From: DATLYH01 sp035575035
Lineage (GTDB): Bacteria; Planctomycetota; Planctomycetia; Gemmatales; Gemmataceae
Assembly (NCBI GenBank): GCA_035575035.1
Contig: DATLYH010000148.1
Span: 1-33,061 of the forward strand
Length of the DNA: 33,061 nt
Direction of reading: 5' to 3'
Position numbers and translations under genes: made by a program. Numbering within the stretch: position 1 is the stretch's first letter; each line of letters starts with the position of its first letter. The notes under the pieces were generated by a model. That model ran no database searches, was not told the origin of the DNA, and saw nothing but the letters and a program-made list of their open reading frames with translations. Shown one piece after another: positions 1-10,577 of this stretch.

Positions 1-339
1 GAGTACCGCGACCTGGCCGAGCGGAAAACGCTGCCGACGGTCTCGCCGCGTCGCTTCAACCCGCAGAACGAGCCGTGGCTGCCGGTCTTCCAGGTGAGCC
101 GGGACGGCTGGTACTTCCGGGCGGCCTTCTCGAACACGGCCCTGGCCCATCGCCTGGGCCGGACGACTGACTGGGTGGTGATCTACTTCGAGGACGGCTA
201 CACCTCGGGGCAGCGGACCGTGGTGACCGAGACGCGCGGCGACCTGCGCGGCCGGCGCGTGGTGCGCGGCCGGGAGCGCGAATGCCGTCAGTATTACCTC
301 AAGACCGCCCCGAAGGAGAGCGCCGCCGCGGCCGGCTAG
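1..339 (+). CDS. C-terminal part of an unidentified protein (5' end outside window)
   Basis: The reading frame is open from the first base and ends at a TAG at 337-339, so 112 C-terminal residues are visible and the start lies upstream of the window. The visible part contains FRAAFSNTALAHRLGRT, then DWVVIYFEDG, then TVVTETRGDLRGRRVVRGRE, and ends in a short alanine-rich tail. From memory this block resembles the C-terminus of bacterial helix-hairpin-helix/PolX-like DNA-binding proteins, but the helix-hairpin-helix region itself is not in the window, so the identification is tentative. The gene converges on the kinase at 397-2850, with 57 bases between the stops. No membrane segment or signal is seen in the visible part. 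Confidence 0.6.
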   Translation, partial: EYRDLAERKTLPTVSPRRFNPQNEPWLPVFQVSRDGWYFRAAFSNTALAHRLGRTTDWVVIYFEDGYTSGQRTVVTETRGDLRGRRVVRGRERECRQYYLKTAPKESAAAAG

Positions 340-396
340 CGGCATCCTTTCCCAACCGTGATGTCCTGAGACCACCGCCAGGTTGGCCGCGGCCTC

Positions 397-2850
<2,454 letters not shown>

Positions 2851-2886
2851 TGGGCGTCTCTCACGAAAGACAGGAAAGGTGCCAGG

Positions 2887-2914
2887 ATTGTAGCCGATCA
2901 GTCGGCACGATCAA
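2887..2914 (-). promoter_or_regulatory. Predicted sigma70-type promoter of the kinase gene, with palindrome in the spacer
   Basis: Read on the minus strand: -35 TTGATC (2909-2914), 16-base spacer, -10 TACAAT (2887-2892), about 36 bases before the ATG at 2850. The spacer contains the inverted repeat GCCGA-n4-TCGGC (2893-2906), a possible operator. This is a prediction from consensus match only. Confidence 0.42.
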
Positions 2915-3076
2915 GAGCCTCTCCGCGGTTTCAGCATTGCTCGGGGCGTCAGGCGGGCCGCCCGTCGCCACGAACACCGGGGCCCACCGTTTCCCTTCCT
3001 TCTCCCCTTGTTTCCTCTATCTTTAATCTGCGCCGATCCGCGTGGGTCGGCCGTTCGCTGTTCCGGGTTCCCCGTC

Positions 3077-3985
3077 ATGTTCCACCGCGTTCGGCTGCTG
3101 CTGGAACTGATTCGCTTCAGCCACACCGTCTTCGCCCTGCCGTTCGCCCTGACCAGTGCGGTGCTGGCATGGAAAGATCGGTGGCACGGCCAAGCGGTGG
3201 CGTGGCCCGCGCTGGGGCTCGACCTGCTCGGCATCCTGCTCTGCATGGTCTTTGCCCGCAGCGCCGCCATGGCCTTCAACCGTCTGGCCGACCAGCCGTT
3301 CGACAGCGCCAACCCGCGCACCGCTGGGCGCCACCTGCCGACCGGCCGACTCACGCGCTCGGCCGTCTGGCTGTTCACGGCCGTCTGCGCGGCGGCGTTC
3401 ATCGCCGCGACGTTGATTTTTGTCGCGTCGTCGGGCAACTGGTGGCCGTTCTATCTGGCGGTGCCGGCGCTGCTGGTGATCGGTAGCTACTCCTACACCA
3501 AGCGGTTCACGTCGCTGTCGCACTTTTGGCTGGGGGCGTCGCTGTTTTTGGCTCCGGTGGGGGCGTGGGTCGCCATCCGCGGGATGGAGGCGCTGGCGGC
3601 GCCGGTGGTGCTGGGGCTGGCGGTGCTCTTCTGGGTGGCCGGCTTCGACATCCTTTACGCCTGCCAGGATGTGGACTTCGACCGCCAGGCGCGGTTGAAG
3701 AGCGTGCCGGCCCGGCTGGGCGTGCGCGCCGGCCTCCGCGTGGCGATGCTCTGCCACGCCGTGATGGTGGGATTGCTGTTTGCCCTCTACTGGGCCGCGG
3801 CCCCTCACCTGGGGGTGATCTACCTTGTCGGCGTGGCGGCGGTGACGGGCCTCCTGGTCTATGAGCACTGGCTGGTCCGGCCGGACGACCTCAGCCGCGT
3901 CAACCAGGCGTTCTTCCAGGTGAACGCCGTCGTCAGCATCGGCCTGTTCGCCGTGGTCCTCTTGCAGCTGGTGGTTGGAGTGTAA
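3077..3985 (+). CDS. UbiA-like polyprenyltransferase (quinone biosynthesis)
   Basis: A 302-residue integral membrane prenyltransferase of the UbiA superfamily, which attaches a polyprenyl chain to an aromatic quinone precursor. The first aspartate-rich motif is NRLADQPFD (N68, D72, D76) followed by NPRTAGRHLPTG. The second is DILYACQDVDFD (D191, D198, D200, D202) followed by KSVPARLG. Both are typical of the UbiA-like subfamily annotated as 4-hydroxybenzoate polyprenyltransferase or, in futalosine-pathway bacteria, as MqnP. About eight or nine hydrophobic helices are visible. An in-frame TTG at 3008 would add 23 residues lacking family character, so the ATG at 3077, which begins MFHRVRLLLELIRFSHT, is preferred; no clear Shine-Dalgarno precedes it. 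No other quinone genes lie nearby, so UbiA versus MqnP cannot be settled from context. It is divergent from the kinase and converges on the Rpn-like gene with only two bases between stops. Confidence 0.88.
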   Translation: MFHRVRLLLELIRFSHTVFALPFALTSAVLAWKDRWHGQAVAWPALGLDLLGILLCMVFARSAAMAFNRLADQPFDSANPRTAGRHLPTGRLTRSAVWLFTAVCAAAFIAATLIFVASSGNWWPFYLAVPALLVIGSYSYTKRFTSLSHFWLGASLFLAPVGAWVAIRGMEALAAPVVLGLAVLFWVAGFDILYACQDVDFDRQARLKSVPARLGVRAGLRVAMLCHAVMVGLLFALYWAAAPHLGVIYLVGVAAVTGLLVYEHWLVRPDDLSRVNQAFFQVNAVVSIGLFAVVLLQLVVGV

Positions 3986-3987
3986 CC

Positions 3988-4845
3988 TCAGGGCGTGTCG
4001 AGTAACTCTTGCCAGGTCGCAGCTACCAACAATCGATCGCCCATCCGCTCCAACCGTTCCAGGTCAGTGATCGACCGGAGGACCGCTTCTACCTGCTCGC
4101 CTGGAGGGCCGAACTTCCGCTGACCTAGGCGCAGCAAGAACCTCTTCGCCTCGTCGAGCCGTCCCTCATCGAGGATGACTTCATAGGCGGATGATTCTCT
4201 CATCATGCGAATTCCTCCAAACAATTGGAGAAGGATGTCACGGGAGACGCGCATCCCGGTCAACACAAAGGTAGCGGTCATCAGTTTGGCGGCATCCTGC
4301 GGGGGCGCTTCCCGGGCCAGGCGCTCCTCAATCTGATGAAGCACTCCCGACAGCGCTTCCTCTGGTGATGCCTGTTGTGGCAACTGGCAGAGAGGAGCCA
4401 AGGGGAGAGACCCCAGGCCGCCCGACAGAATGGCCTCAACCGGCCTTTGCCAGAGCCGCACCACTTCGAAGCCGAAGTCCATACCGCCGCGCCCCGGCCG
4501 TGCCTGATAACGCACCGAACCAGTCATGGTTGGTCCGTCGGCTTGACGCCGCAAAAGCACGACCACGGTGTCCACCGGCACTCCGTAGCGCTCATGTAAC
4601 AGCGCATTATACATTAAGAGCCGCCGGGGCAGGTTAGCTGCGTAGGTCGTCTGGAACTCCAGGTGAATCAGCCACTGGACCGGTTCACCGACCTGCACCA
4701 CGATGTCGGCCTGTGCTGTCACCGTGGACAGATCGACGTTGATCGTCTTGACGGGGCCGGGATGGGTCAGCCCCAACTGGGCCAGGTAGTCAGGCAGGTA
4801 AGCCTGGACCAGATCCTTCATGGTGGCGTCAAAGGGAAGAGGCAT
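3988..4845 (-). CDS. Rpn-family / PD-(D/E)XK nuclease-like protein
   Basis: A 285-residue soluble protein resembling the Rpn recombination-promoting nuclease / putative transposase group (PD-(D/E)XK fold). The core is visible as QADIVVQV (D48), WLIHLEFQ (E63-x-Q65) and, downstream, the conserved helix region PRRLLMYNALLHERYG that follows the catalytic strands in this family. The middle carries an ATFVLTGMRVSRDILLQLF segment, and the C-terminus is a charged helical tail (DEGRLDEAKRFLLRLGQRKFG) like the DUF4351-type ends of related proteins. The ATG at 4845 has an AGGAGG about 12 bases upstream, further than usual. It follows yjbQ by 28 bases on the same strand and may be the last gene of that transcript. 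Members are typically multicopy and mobile in planctomycetes and cyanobacteria. The cellular role of this copy is unknown. Confidence 0.75.
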   Translation of the reverse strand: MPLPFDATMKDLVQAYLPDYLAQLGLTHPGPVKTINVDLSTVTAQADIVVQVGEPVQWLIHLEFQTTYAANLPRRLLMYNALLHERYGVPVDTVVVLLRRQADGPTMTGSVRYQARPGRGGMDFGFEVVRLWQRPVEAILSGGLGSLPLAPLCQLPQQASPEEALSGVLHQIEERLAREAPPQDAAKLMTATFVLTGMRVSRDILLQLFGGIRMMRESSAYEVILDEGRLDEAKRFLLRLGQRKFGPPGEQVEAVLRSITDLERLERMGDRLLVAATWQELLDTP

Positions 4846-4873
4846 GAACGGGGCCCCCCTCCTGACTTGCTCA

Positions 4874-5290
4874 TTACTCTCCCAGCACCGTTACCACGAT
4901 GGTCCGCTCGCGCGGCCGGACGTCGCATTCCAGGTGGATGATCTGCTGCCAGGTCCCCAGCACCAGCCGGCCGTCGCTTAGCGGCACAGTCAAGGACGGC
5001 CCCAGCAGCGTCGCCTGGAGGTGCGAATGGCCGTTGCCGTCGTGCCATGTTTGCTCATGGGCGTAGTGCGCGCCCGGCGGAATCAGGCGGTCCAGCAGCT
5101 GCGGCAGGTCTTTCTTCAGCCCCGGCTCAAACTCGATGGTCCCGATTGCCCCGGTGCTGCCGACGTGAAAGACGTTGACCAGCCCCGCCCGGACGCCCGA
5201 CTGCTCCACGATCCGGCCCACCTGCTCGGTGAGGTCATGCATGTCGCCGTGGCCGCGAGTACGGATCGTGAGTTGTTTCTGAAACACCAT
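4874..5290 (-). CDS. yjbQ: YjbQ / UPF0047 family protein
   Basis: A 138-residue protein covering the whole YjbQ (UPF0047) family length. Conserved signatures are GLVNVFHVGSTGAIGTIEFEPG, HYAHEQTWHDGNGHSHLQA with the clustered histidines of the active pocket, LLGPSLTVPL, and the C-terminal LGTWQQIIHLECDVRPRER. The family adopts a small beta-rich trimeric fold; NCBI describes it as a secondary thiamine-phosphate synthase, from suppression of thiamine auxotrophs, while its main physiological role is unsettled. The ATG at 5290 has an excellent GGAGGAGG with about six bases spacing. It lies 24 bases downstream of the CMD-family gene on the same strand, so it is probably cotranscribed with it and the SDR gene. 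Confidence 0.93.
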   Translation of the reverse strand: MVFQKQLTIRTRGHGDMHDLTEQVGRIVEQSGVRAGLVNVFHVGSTGAIGTIEFEPGLKKDLPQLLDRLIPPGAHYAHEQTWHDGNGHSHLQATLLGPSLTVPLSDGRLVLGTWQQIIHLECDVRPRERTIVVTVLGE

Positions 5291-5314
5291 GTTTGCCTCC
5301 TCCGTGTGCGGTCG

Positions 5315-5710
5315 TCACGCCCCGGATGGGGCGGCGTCCGCTTCCTGGAAGACCTTGCGGGCCAGGGTCAGTCCTTCCCAGCAGGCGGGGAAGCCGGCGT
5401 AGGGCGCGATGTGCAGCAGGGTCTCGATGATGTCCTGCCGGCTGGCGCCGTTGCGCAGTGCCATGCGAATGTTGAGTTCCAGGCCCAGCGACCGGCCCAG
5501 GGCGGCCAGGGCGGCGATGGTGGCCAGGCTCTTGGTGCGCCGGTCGAGCTGCGGCCGGCTCCAGATCTCGCCCGAGAGGAACTCGACAACGTACTCCTCG
5601 AAATCGGGGCAGATATCGCGCCAGGCCTGCCGCGTCTGCTCCGCCTGTGCCGGGCCAAGCATCTGCTGAAGCAGCTTCAGGCCGCGCTCTTTGCGATCGG
5701 CTAAGTTCAT
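5315..5710 (-). CDS. Carboxymuconolactone decarboxylase family protein
   Basis: A 131-residue protein of the CMD/AhpD-like fold (PF02627). It shows the typical RRTKSLATIAALAALGR helix, ELNIRMALRNGASRQDIIETLLH (about 79-100) and YAGFPACWEGL (104-113). In PcaC-type enzymes this region supplies active-site residues for decarboxylation of gamma-carboxymuconolactone. There is no CxxC pair, so it is not an AhpD-type peroxidase. A GTG two codons upstream is possible, but it lies inside the ribosome site AGGAGGTGATC, so the ATG at 5710, just after that near-perfect anti-Shine-Dalgarno match, is the start. It sits 24 bases after the SDR gene and 24 before yjbQ. The true substrate cannot be told; no other protocatechuate-pathway genes are present. 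Confidence 0.9.
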   Translation of the reverse strand: MNLADRKERGLKLLQQMLGPAQAEQTRQAWRDICPDFEEYVVEFLSGEIWSRPQLDRRTKSLATIAALAALGRSLGLELNIRMALRNGASRQDIIETLLHIAPYAGFPACWEGLTLARKVFQEADAAPSGA

Positions 5711-5734
5711 GATCACCTCCTCGTCAGGACCCCT

Positions 5735-6511
5735 TCAAAGCGCGTAACCGGCCGAGACGTCAATGGCCTGTCCCGTGATGTTGTCCGCCTGCGGCGAGGC
5801 CAGGAACGCTACCAGCGCCGCCACGTCGTCTTCCGTGACCATCCGTTTCAGCACCGTCGTCTGCACATACGTCCGCTCGACTTCCTCGACCGGCTGCCCC
5901 AACTCGCGGGCGCGCTGCTCCATGACACGCCGCATCCGCGCGCCGGCGACTGGGCCGGGACAGACGGCGTTCACCTGGATGTTGTATTCACCCACTTCCT
6001 TGGCCAACGTCAGCGTCAGGCCGATCAGGCCCCACTTGGACACCGCGTAGGGACTGCGGAGCGCGTAGGCGATCTTGCCGGCCACCGAGGCGATATTGAT
6101 CACCTTGCCGGAGCGGCGGGCGATCATCTCCGGTACCACCGCCTTGCAACAGAGAAAGGCCCCCGTCAGGTTGACCGCCAGCACTTCGTCCCACGCGGCA
6201 CGCTCCACCTGCACCACCGGCGCCGTCGGGCCGATGATGCCGGCGTTGTTTACCAGGATGTCGATTCGGCCGAGCGCCTGCCGCGCCCGGTCGGCCATCG
6301 CCCGCACCTGGTCCTCGTGCGTCACATCGGCGGGCACGACCAGAGCGCGGCGGCCGAGCTGCCCCACCTCCGCGGCAACCGATTTCAATTCCTCCTCGAT
6401 AATGCCGGCGAGCACCACGTCGGCGCCGTCGCGGGCCAGACGCAGCGCGATCGCCCGGCCGATGGCCCGGCCGGCCCCGGTGACCAGGGCGACGCGGTCT
6501 TGAAGAATCAT
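5735..6511 (-). CDS. SDR family NAD(P)-dependent oxidoreductase
   Basis: A 258-residue classical short-chain dehydrogenase/reductase. The nucleotide-binding motif is TGAGRAIG (11-18), followed by PADVT (60-64) and NNAG (88-91). Asn114 (AVNLTG), Ser142 (IASVAG), Tyr155 and Lys159 (YAVSK) form the catalytic set. The C-terminus has NVCPGP-like NAVCPGPV and the usual DDVAALVAFLASPQADNITGQAIDVSAGY. It is FabG-like in length and layout but could act on a sugar or other alcohol. An upstream in-frame start at 6547 adds 12 residues that read through a repeat-like hairpin, so the ATG at 6511 with GAGG upstream is preferred. It is the first of three tightly packed genes (SDR, CMD, YjbQ), which suggests a shared pathway that I cannot name. 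Confidence 0.92.
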   Translation of the reverse strand: MILQDRVALVTGAGRAIGRAIALRLARDGADVVLAGIIEEELKSVAAEVGQLGRRALVVPADVTHEDQVRAMADRARQALGRIDILVNNAGIIGPTAPVVQVERAAWDEVLAVNLTGAFLCCKAVVPEMIARRSGKVINIASVAGKIAYALRSPYAVSKWGLIGLTLTLAKEVGEYNIQVNAVCPGPVAGARMRRVMEQRARELGQPVEEVERTYVQTTVLKRMVTEDDVAALVAFLASPQADNITGQAIDVSAGYAL

Positions 6512-6529
6512 GGTCGTCCTCGGACAATT

Positions 6530-6563
6530 CTCCCCTCTCCCCCGCAACGGGGAGAGAGGGGAG
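6530..6563. repeat. GC-rich palindromic repeat between hydrolase and SDR genes
   Basis: Imperfect inverted repeat: CTCCCCTCTCCCCC (6530-6543) pairs with GGGGAGAGAGGGGAG (6549-6563). The arms resemble the repeat array at 14374-14567 and the element inside the mutase gene at 24821-24924. It could act as a transcription attenuator between the two genes, but there is no T-tract. Confidence 0.7.
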
Positions 6564-6571
6564 CAAGAAGG

Positions 6572-8704
6572 TCACGGCTCGGCCTGAAGGATCAACCGGT
6601 CTGGCCACTTCGCATAGGCCTGCCGGCACGCGGCATACGCCTCTTCCAGCGCGGCCTGCGCCACCGGCTTGCCGTCCGGCGTCACCGGCGCGCGGATGGT
6701 CACATACCGGGGCGCGACCGCGGCCGCCAGGTCGGGCAGGTCGTAGACCGCCAGCGCCCCAGGGACCACATTGGTCAACTGGTTGCGGCTGATGGGCGTA
6801 TGCACCACGGCTGACCAGGAAACTACCGCGCGTTCGACCGTGACCCGATCGACCTGCGGCTCCAAAGCCGCGACGTGCAGGGCGATCGGGCCGGCACTGC
6901 CGACACCGATGACGTGAACCTCGTCGAGTGGGCTGCCCTGCCCCAGGTGGCGCAGCACCGCCAGGGCATCGTACACACGTTGGCCCAGCAGCGGCCGGTT
7001 CAGGTGCAAGGCTAGGAACGCCTCCTTGCTGTCGAGGCCGAAGTAACCTGGCCCCTTGGCCGACGGCGTGCCCGGCGCGGTCTCCCCCATGCCGCGCAGG
7101 TCGAGCGCCAGCACTCGCTGGCCGGCCCGCACCAACCTTTCGATTGGCCCGCCGACCCCCGCATCGGCTGCCTTGCCGTCGCCGTGCAGGTAGAGGACCA
7201 GCGGCAGCTGCTTCTTCTCCTGCCCCTTCGGCTGGAAGAGCAGGCCCGGCACCCGAATGCCCGGTTCCGTCTCAAAGAGCTGCCGGGTGATGGTGTAATT
7301 GGTGCGGTCAAGGGCCGGGCCGGCCAGGGGAAGAGCCTTGGCCGGCGGGATCGGCGTTGCCAGGGCGATCAGCCGCCTCACCGCCTCGGGCAACCGTTGC
7401 CGCGGCAGCGCGGCCCGCTGCCGGGCTAGCTCTTTCTCGCGCTCGGCGTTCAGGTCAAAGACCGACTTCCCCTTGAAGTCCTCCAGCACCTGCCCGGTGC
7501 GCGTGCACTGTAGCTCCTCATCCTTGAAGATGGGGAAGTCGCCCTCACTGGGGGCGTCGTCCTTCCCCAGCAACCAGCGGCGCATCCAGCGCATGGCCGC
7601 CTGCCGCCGTGGCTTCGAGAAGCCGTGCCGGTCGTTGTACTCAAAGAGGTCCACCCGCTCGCCGTACCCTAGCAGGCCGTAGAGCAGCTTCGCCTCGCGG
7701 AAGGTGGTCCAGGCGCCGGTGTAATCGAAGTAATCCTGGGTGCCGATGCAGATCAGCGTGGGCCGAGGCGCGCGCATGGTCACATAATCGGCGTGCTCCA
7801 TGCCGAAGGCGACCTGGCCGGTGATGTTCTGCTCGGCGTCCTGCGGCCCGATGGTGGCGAACAGCCGCTCCAGGGAAGTGATGTAGCACGACGGCGCCGC
7901 CGCTACGATCCGCTCGTCCAGCGCCATCAGGTACGCCGTCAGCGTGCCGCCGCCCGAATTGCCGGTGCAGCCCAGCCGCTTCGGATCGATCTCCGGCCGG
8001 CTCGCAAGGTAGTCGAGGCTGCGGATGCCGTCCCAGATGCGGTACGTTGCCGTGTTCCGGCCGACCAGCAGCGCTCCCACGCCGACCATGGTATGCTCCG
8101 ACGTGCTCCCCGCGATGGCCGGCTTGCCCTCCCGGGTGAGAAGCTGGATGCGTTCACCCTGGCCGATCGGGTCATAACACAGCACGGCCAGGCCGTTCTT
8201 GGCCATCAGGATGCAGACCCGCTGGTAAGGCTCGGCTGCCTTGCCGTTGGCGCTGTGGCCGCAGGGCACCAGCACCCCCGGGAAAGGCGGCTGGCCGTCC
8301 GGCAGATAGAGAACCGCCGTCACGTGGTGGTCGGGCCGGCTTTCGTAGATGACCTTTTCGATGCGGTAGCCGTCGCGCTGCTCCTTGCCCACCACCCGGG
8401 CGTTCAGAGGCGTCTTCTCGGGAAAGCCGCCGAGCGCCTCAAGGAACTTCGCTTTCAATTCCGTCTGCCGTTTGACAACATCTTCCGGCGTCGTCAGGGC
8501 GGCCACTGCCTTGCGGCGGGCGTCGAAGTGCTTCTGCGCTTCCGCCTGGAGGTAGGTGTAGAGCATCCGCCGGGGCGGGACACTGTCGGCGTCGGGCTTG
8601 AGGACCGTCAAGTCTTCTTGCTCGGCAGCATGGGCCGCACTGCCGAGCAGAGCGGCGGCCGCGAGCACGAGCGGCAGGGAACGTGTTCGGTTAGCTGGGG
8701 TCAT
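6572..8704 (-). CDS. Secreted alpha/beta hydrolase, acetyl-xylan-esterase-like, two lobes
   Basis: A 710-residue exported hydrolase. A Sec signal peptide (RTRSLPLVLAAAALLGSAAHA, about 6-27) is followed by an acetyl-xylan-esterase/dienelactone-hydrolase-type domain. Strand-turn motifs are VLVPCGHSANGKA and LCYDPIGQGER. The nucleophile elbow is CTGNSGGG with Ser250; the acid is probably Asp324 (GTQDYFD) and the histidine His360 (NDRHGFSKPRR). A second, more divergent alpha/beta lobe follows (LPLVLYLHGDGKA, LALDLRGMGET, elbow GVGSAG). This two-lobed form is common among planctomycete polysaccharide-degradation proteins. The frame stays open upstream to 9160, but that part is an antisense shadow of the permease. 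The ATG at 8704 has GAAGGAG and the signal peptide immediately follows it. Activity on acetylated polysaccharide is inferred, not shown. Confidence 0.88.
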   Translation of the reverse strand: MTPANRTRSLPLVLAAAALLGSAAHAAEQEDLTVLKPDADSVPPRRMLYTYLQAEAQKHFDARRKAVAALTTPEDVVKRQTELKAKFLEALGGFPEKTPLNARVVGKEQRDGYRIEKVIYESRPDHHVTAVLYLPDGQPPFPGVLVPCGHSANGKAAEPYQRVCILMAKNGLAVLCYDPIGQGERIQLLTREGKPAIAGSTSEHTMVGVGALLVGRNTATYRIWDGIRSLDYLASRPEIDPKRLGCTGNSGGGTLTAYLMALDERIVAAAPSCYITSLERLFATIGPQDAEQNITGQVAFGMEHADYVTMRAPRPTLICIGTQDYFDYTGAWTTFREAKLLYGLLGYGERVDLFEYNDRHGFSKPRRQAAMRWMRRWLLGKDDAPSEGDFPIFKDEELQCTRTGQVLEDFKGKSVFDLNAEREKELARQRAALPRQRLPEAVRRLIALATPIPPAKALPLAGPALDRTNYTITRQLFETEPGIRVPGLLFQPKGQEKKQLPLVLYLHGDGKAADAGVGGPIERLVRAGQRVLALDLRGMGETAPGTPSAKGPGYFGLDSKEAFLALHLNRPLLGQRVYDALAVLRHLGQGSPLDEVHVIGVGSAGPIALHVAALEPQVDRVTVERAVVSWSAVVHTPISRNQLTNVVPGALAVYDLPDLAAAVAPRYVTIRAPVTPDGKPVAQAALEEAYAACRQAYAKWPDRLILQAEP

Positions 8705-8757
8705 GACGTTGGCTCCTTCAATAAGTGGGCATCCCGAGATGATCGCTGCGGGGGGCG

Positions 8758-10551
8758 TCAGTTGCAACCCTCTGCCCGCATCGGCCGATTGAGCAGCCGC
8801 CCGAGGGCCGCCACCAGCGCGCCGCCGAGGGCGACCCAGGCCAGCAGCACCAGGCAGAGCGCCGCCAGGTCGCTGGTGATGCCGTAGTGCATCCCCGTGA
8901 AGATTTCGTGAGCGAAGAGGTACGACCCCGGCGTCGCCACCAGTTTGCTGGCGCTTAGCTCTCCCAGGGCGAGCACGGCCGCCGCCAGGCCGGCCCGCAC
9001 GACAGCTGCCGCGCTCAACGGCCAGACGACGTGACGCAGCTCTTGCGCCGGCCGGGCCCCATCCACGCGGGCGGCGTCGCGCAGCTCCCGCGGCACCAGC
9101 CGGACCACCGGCCACAGCAGCGCCACCGCGAAAGGAAAGAAACGCACCAGATAGGCCCACATCACCGGCAGCGGCGACGGCCCCTCGTAGAGCGCCTTCC
9201 GCACCGGCCGAAAGAGAGACGCTTTGTCCGTCGGCGGTTGGGTCTTAGTAGACCCCTCGGCCGTGGTCCCTGCGGTCGCCGATCGGTCGGCTCCAACGAT
9301 TCGGTCCTCCAGGTTCATCATCCGGTCGATGGTTTCTTTCAGGCCGATGCCGATCAATGGCCCAGGCAGGGCCCAGGCGGTGACCGCCAGGACCAGGACA
9401 GCCAGGCGGAACCAGCGTCGTTCCGTCGCCAACCAGCAGGCCAGCAACGCCAGCCCGGCAGCAGCCGCGCCGGCCAGCCCGGCAGTCAGCAGGCTGTCGG
9501 CCACCAGTCGCTCCTGGGCCCGCAGCACCTTCCTCACGGCAGCAAGGACCGTCTGGAGCGACCACGCCTCAGGACTGCCGCCCAGCCCCGCCTTCCAGAC
9601 CAGACTGGCCAGCGGCACCACGAGCAGCCCGCCGACCGCCGCCAGCACCACGAGCAGACAGGGCCAGCGCGCCCGGCCGAGACGGAATAGATACGGCGGC
9701 CGGGTCCGCGTCTCGGGCGGCGGCAATGTCCGCTCCCAGCGGCGTACGGCCAGCAGCACCAGCGCCCCTGCGAGGACGACCTGCGGCAGCGACACCGCCA
9801 TGGCCCGTGCTAGTTCTTGCTCCGGGCTGGCCATCGGCGAGCCGGGCTCGGGGCGGACGAACTGGCTGTAGACCTCCTCGGCAAAGGTGCGGACAATCAT
9901 CGTGTCGGTGACGGTGATCTCTGTCGCCGTCAGCAGCGCCACCCAGAGGGCGGCCGCGCCGATGGCCGCCGCGCCCCGCCGCAGTGTGACGCGCCGCAGC
10001 ACGCGGGCCGGCCCCGCCGCTGTCAGGGCGTCTTCTTCCAACTCGCGCTCGACCCAGCACAAGCCGGTGCCGACCAGCAGGACCACCCAGGGCAGGCCAG
10101 CGACGGCGTGGACCCAGGCGGCGGCCCCGATCCCCTGGGCCCACGGCTTCCAGGTCGGGCCGGTCGGCGAGCTGGCCGGGGCGTCCGGCGGGGGTGTGCT
10201 CCAGACGGCCACCGGCAGCCAGCCGCCGCTCCCCAGGGCCGCCTGCCAGCCCGAGGCGAACAACGGCAGCGGCACGAACAACGTCAGGATGGTCAGGAAA
10301 CGGAGCAACCCCCGCAGGGGAAGATCGGTGCGGTAGAGAAGGATAGCTCCGAGGATGCCGCCGGGCAGTGCCAGGGCCAGGGTGCCGGCCACCAGGAGGA
10401 AGGTGTTGCGGGCCAGCAGGAACAGCCGGTCAGCCTCCGACCAGACCCGCCAGGCCGACGGTTGACTGAGCAAGTCGGCCAGCGGCAGGGCCAGCGGTAC
10501 ACCGACTACCAGCAGCAGCACCATCCCGACCAGCCAGCACCAGCGGGTCAC
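8758..10551 (-). CDS. Two-domain ABC transporter permease (iron(III)/ThiP-type)
   Basis: A 597-residue inner-membrane permease made of two fused binding-protein-dependent transport domains, with about twelve hydrophobic helices. Each half carries an EAA-type loop that docks the ATPase: ELEEDALTAAGPARVLRRV in the first half and ELRDAARVDGARPAQELRHV in the second. This duplicated layout matches FbpB/SfuB iron(III) permeases and ThiP. An unusual hydrophilic insert rich in T, A and charged residues (IVGADRSATAGTTAEGSTKT and following) sits in the second half. The start is GTG at 10551 with GGGGAGA upstream, 26 bases after the stop of the PQQ-propeller gene. No ATPase or substrate-binding protein is in the window, so the substrate is open. 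A glycine-free C-terminus ends just before the hydrolase signal peptide. Confidence 0.85.
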   Translation of the reverse strand: MTRWCWLVGMVLLLVVGVPLALPLADLLSQPSAWRVWSEADRLFLLARNTFLLVAGTLALALPGGILGAILLYRTDLPLRGLLRFLTILTLFVPLPLFASGWQAALGSGGWLPVAVWSTPPPDAPASSPTGPTWKPWAQGIGAAAWVHAVAGLPWVVLLVGTGLCWVERELEEDALTAAGPARVLRRVTLRRGAAAIGAAALWVALLTATEITVTDTMIVRTFAEEVYSQFVRPEPGSPMASPEQELARAMAVSLPQVVLAGALVLLAVRRWERTLPPPETRTRPPYLFRLGRARWPCLLVVLAAVGGLLVVPLASLVWKAGLGGSPEAWSLQTVLAAVRKVLRAQERLVADSLLTAGLAGAAAAGLALLACWLATERRWFRLAVLVLAVTAWALPGPLIGIGLKETIDRMMNLEDRIVGADRSATAGTTAEGSTKTQPPTDKASLFRPVRKALYEGPSPLPVMWAYLVRFFPFAVALLWPVVRLVPRELRDAARVDGARPAQELRHVVWPLSAAAVVRAGLAAAVLALGELSASKLVATPGSYLFAHEIFTGMHYGITSDLAALCLVLLAWVALGGALVAALGRLLNRPMRAEGCN

Positions 10552-10577
10552 TGGCGTCTCCCCGGCAAGGTTGCCAT

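Noticed and set aside
3008..3076. Longer UbiA-like protein starting at TTG 3008
   Set aside because: The extra 23 residues (with two cysteines and an SGFPV stretch) do not fit the family; the ATG at 3077 gives a standard N-terminus.
8705..9160. N-terminal extension of the hydrolase
   Set aside because: It reads as arginine/glycine/alanine-rich shadow sequence of the permease gene. The ATG at 8704 has a ribosome site and is followed by a signal peptide.
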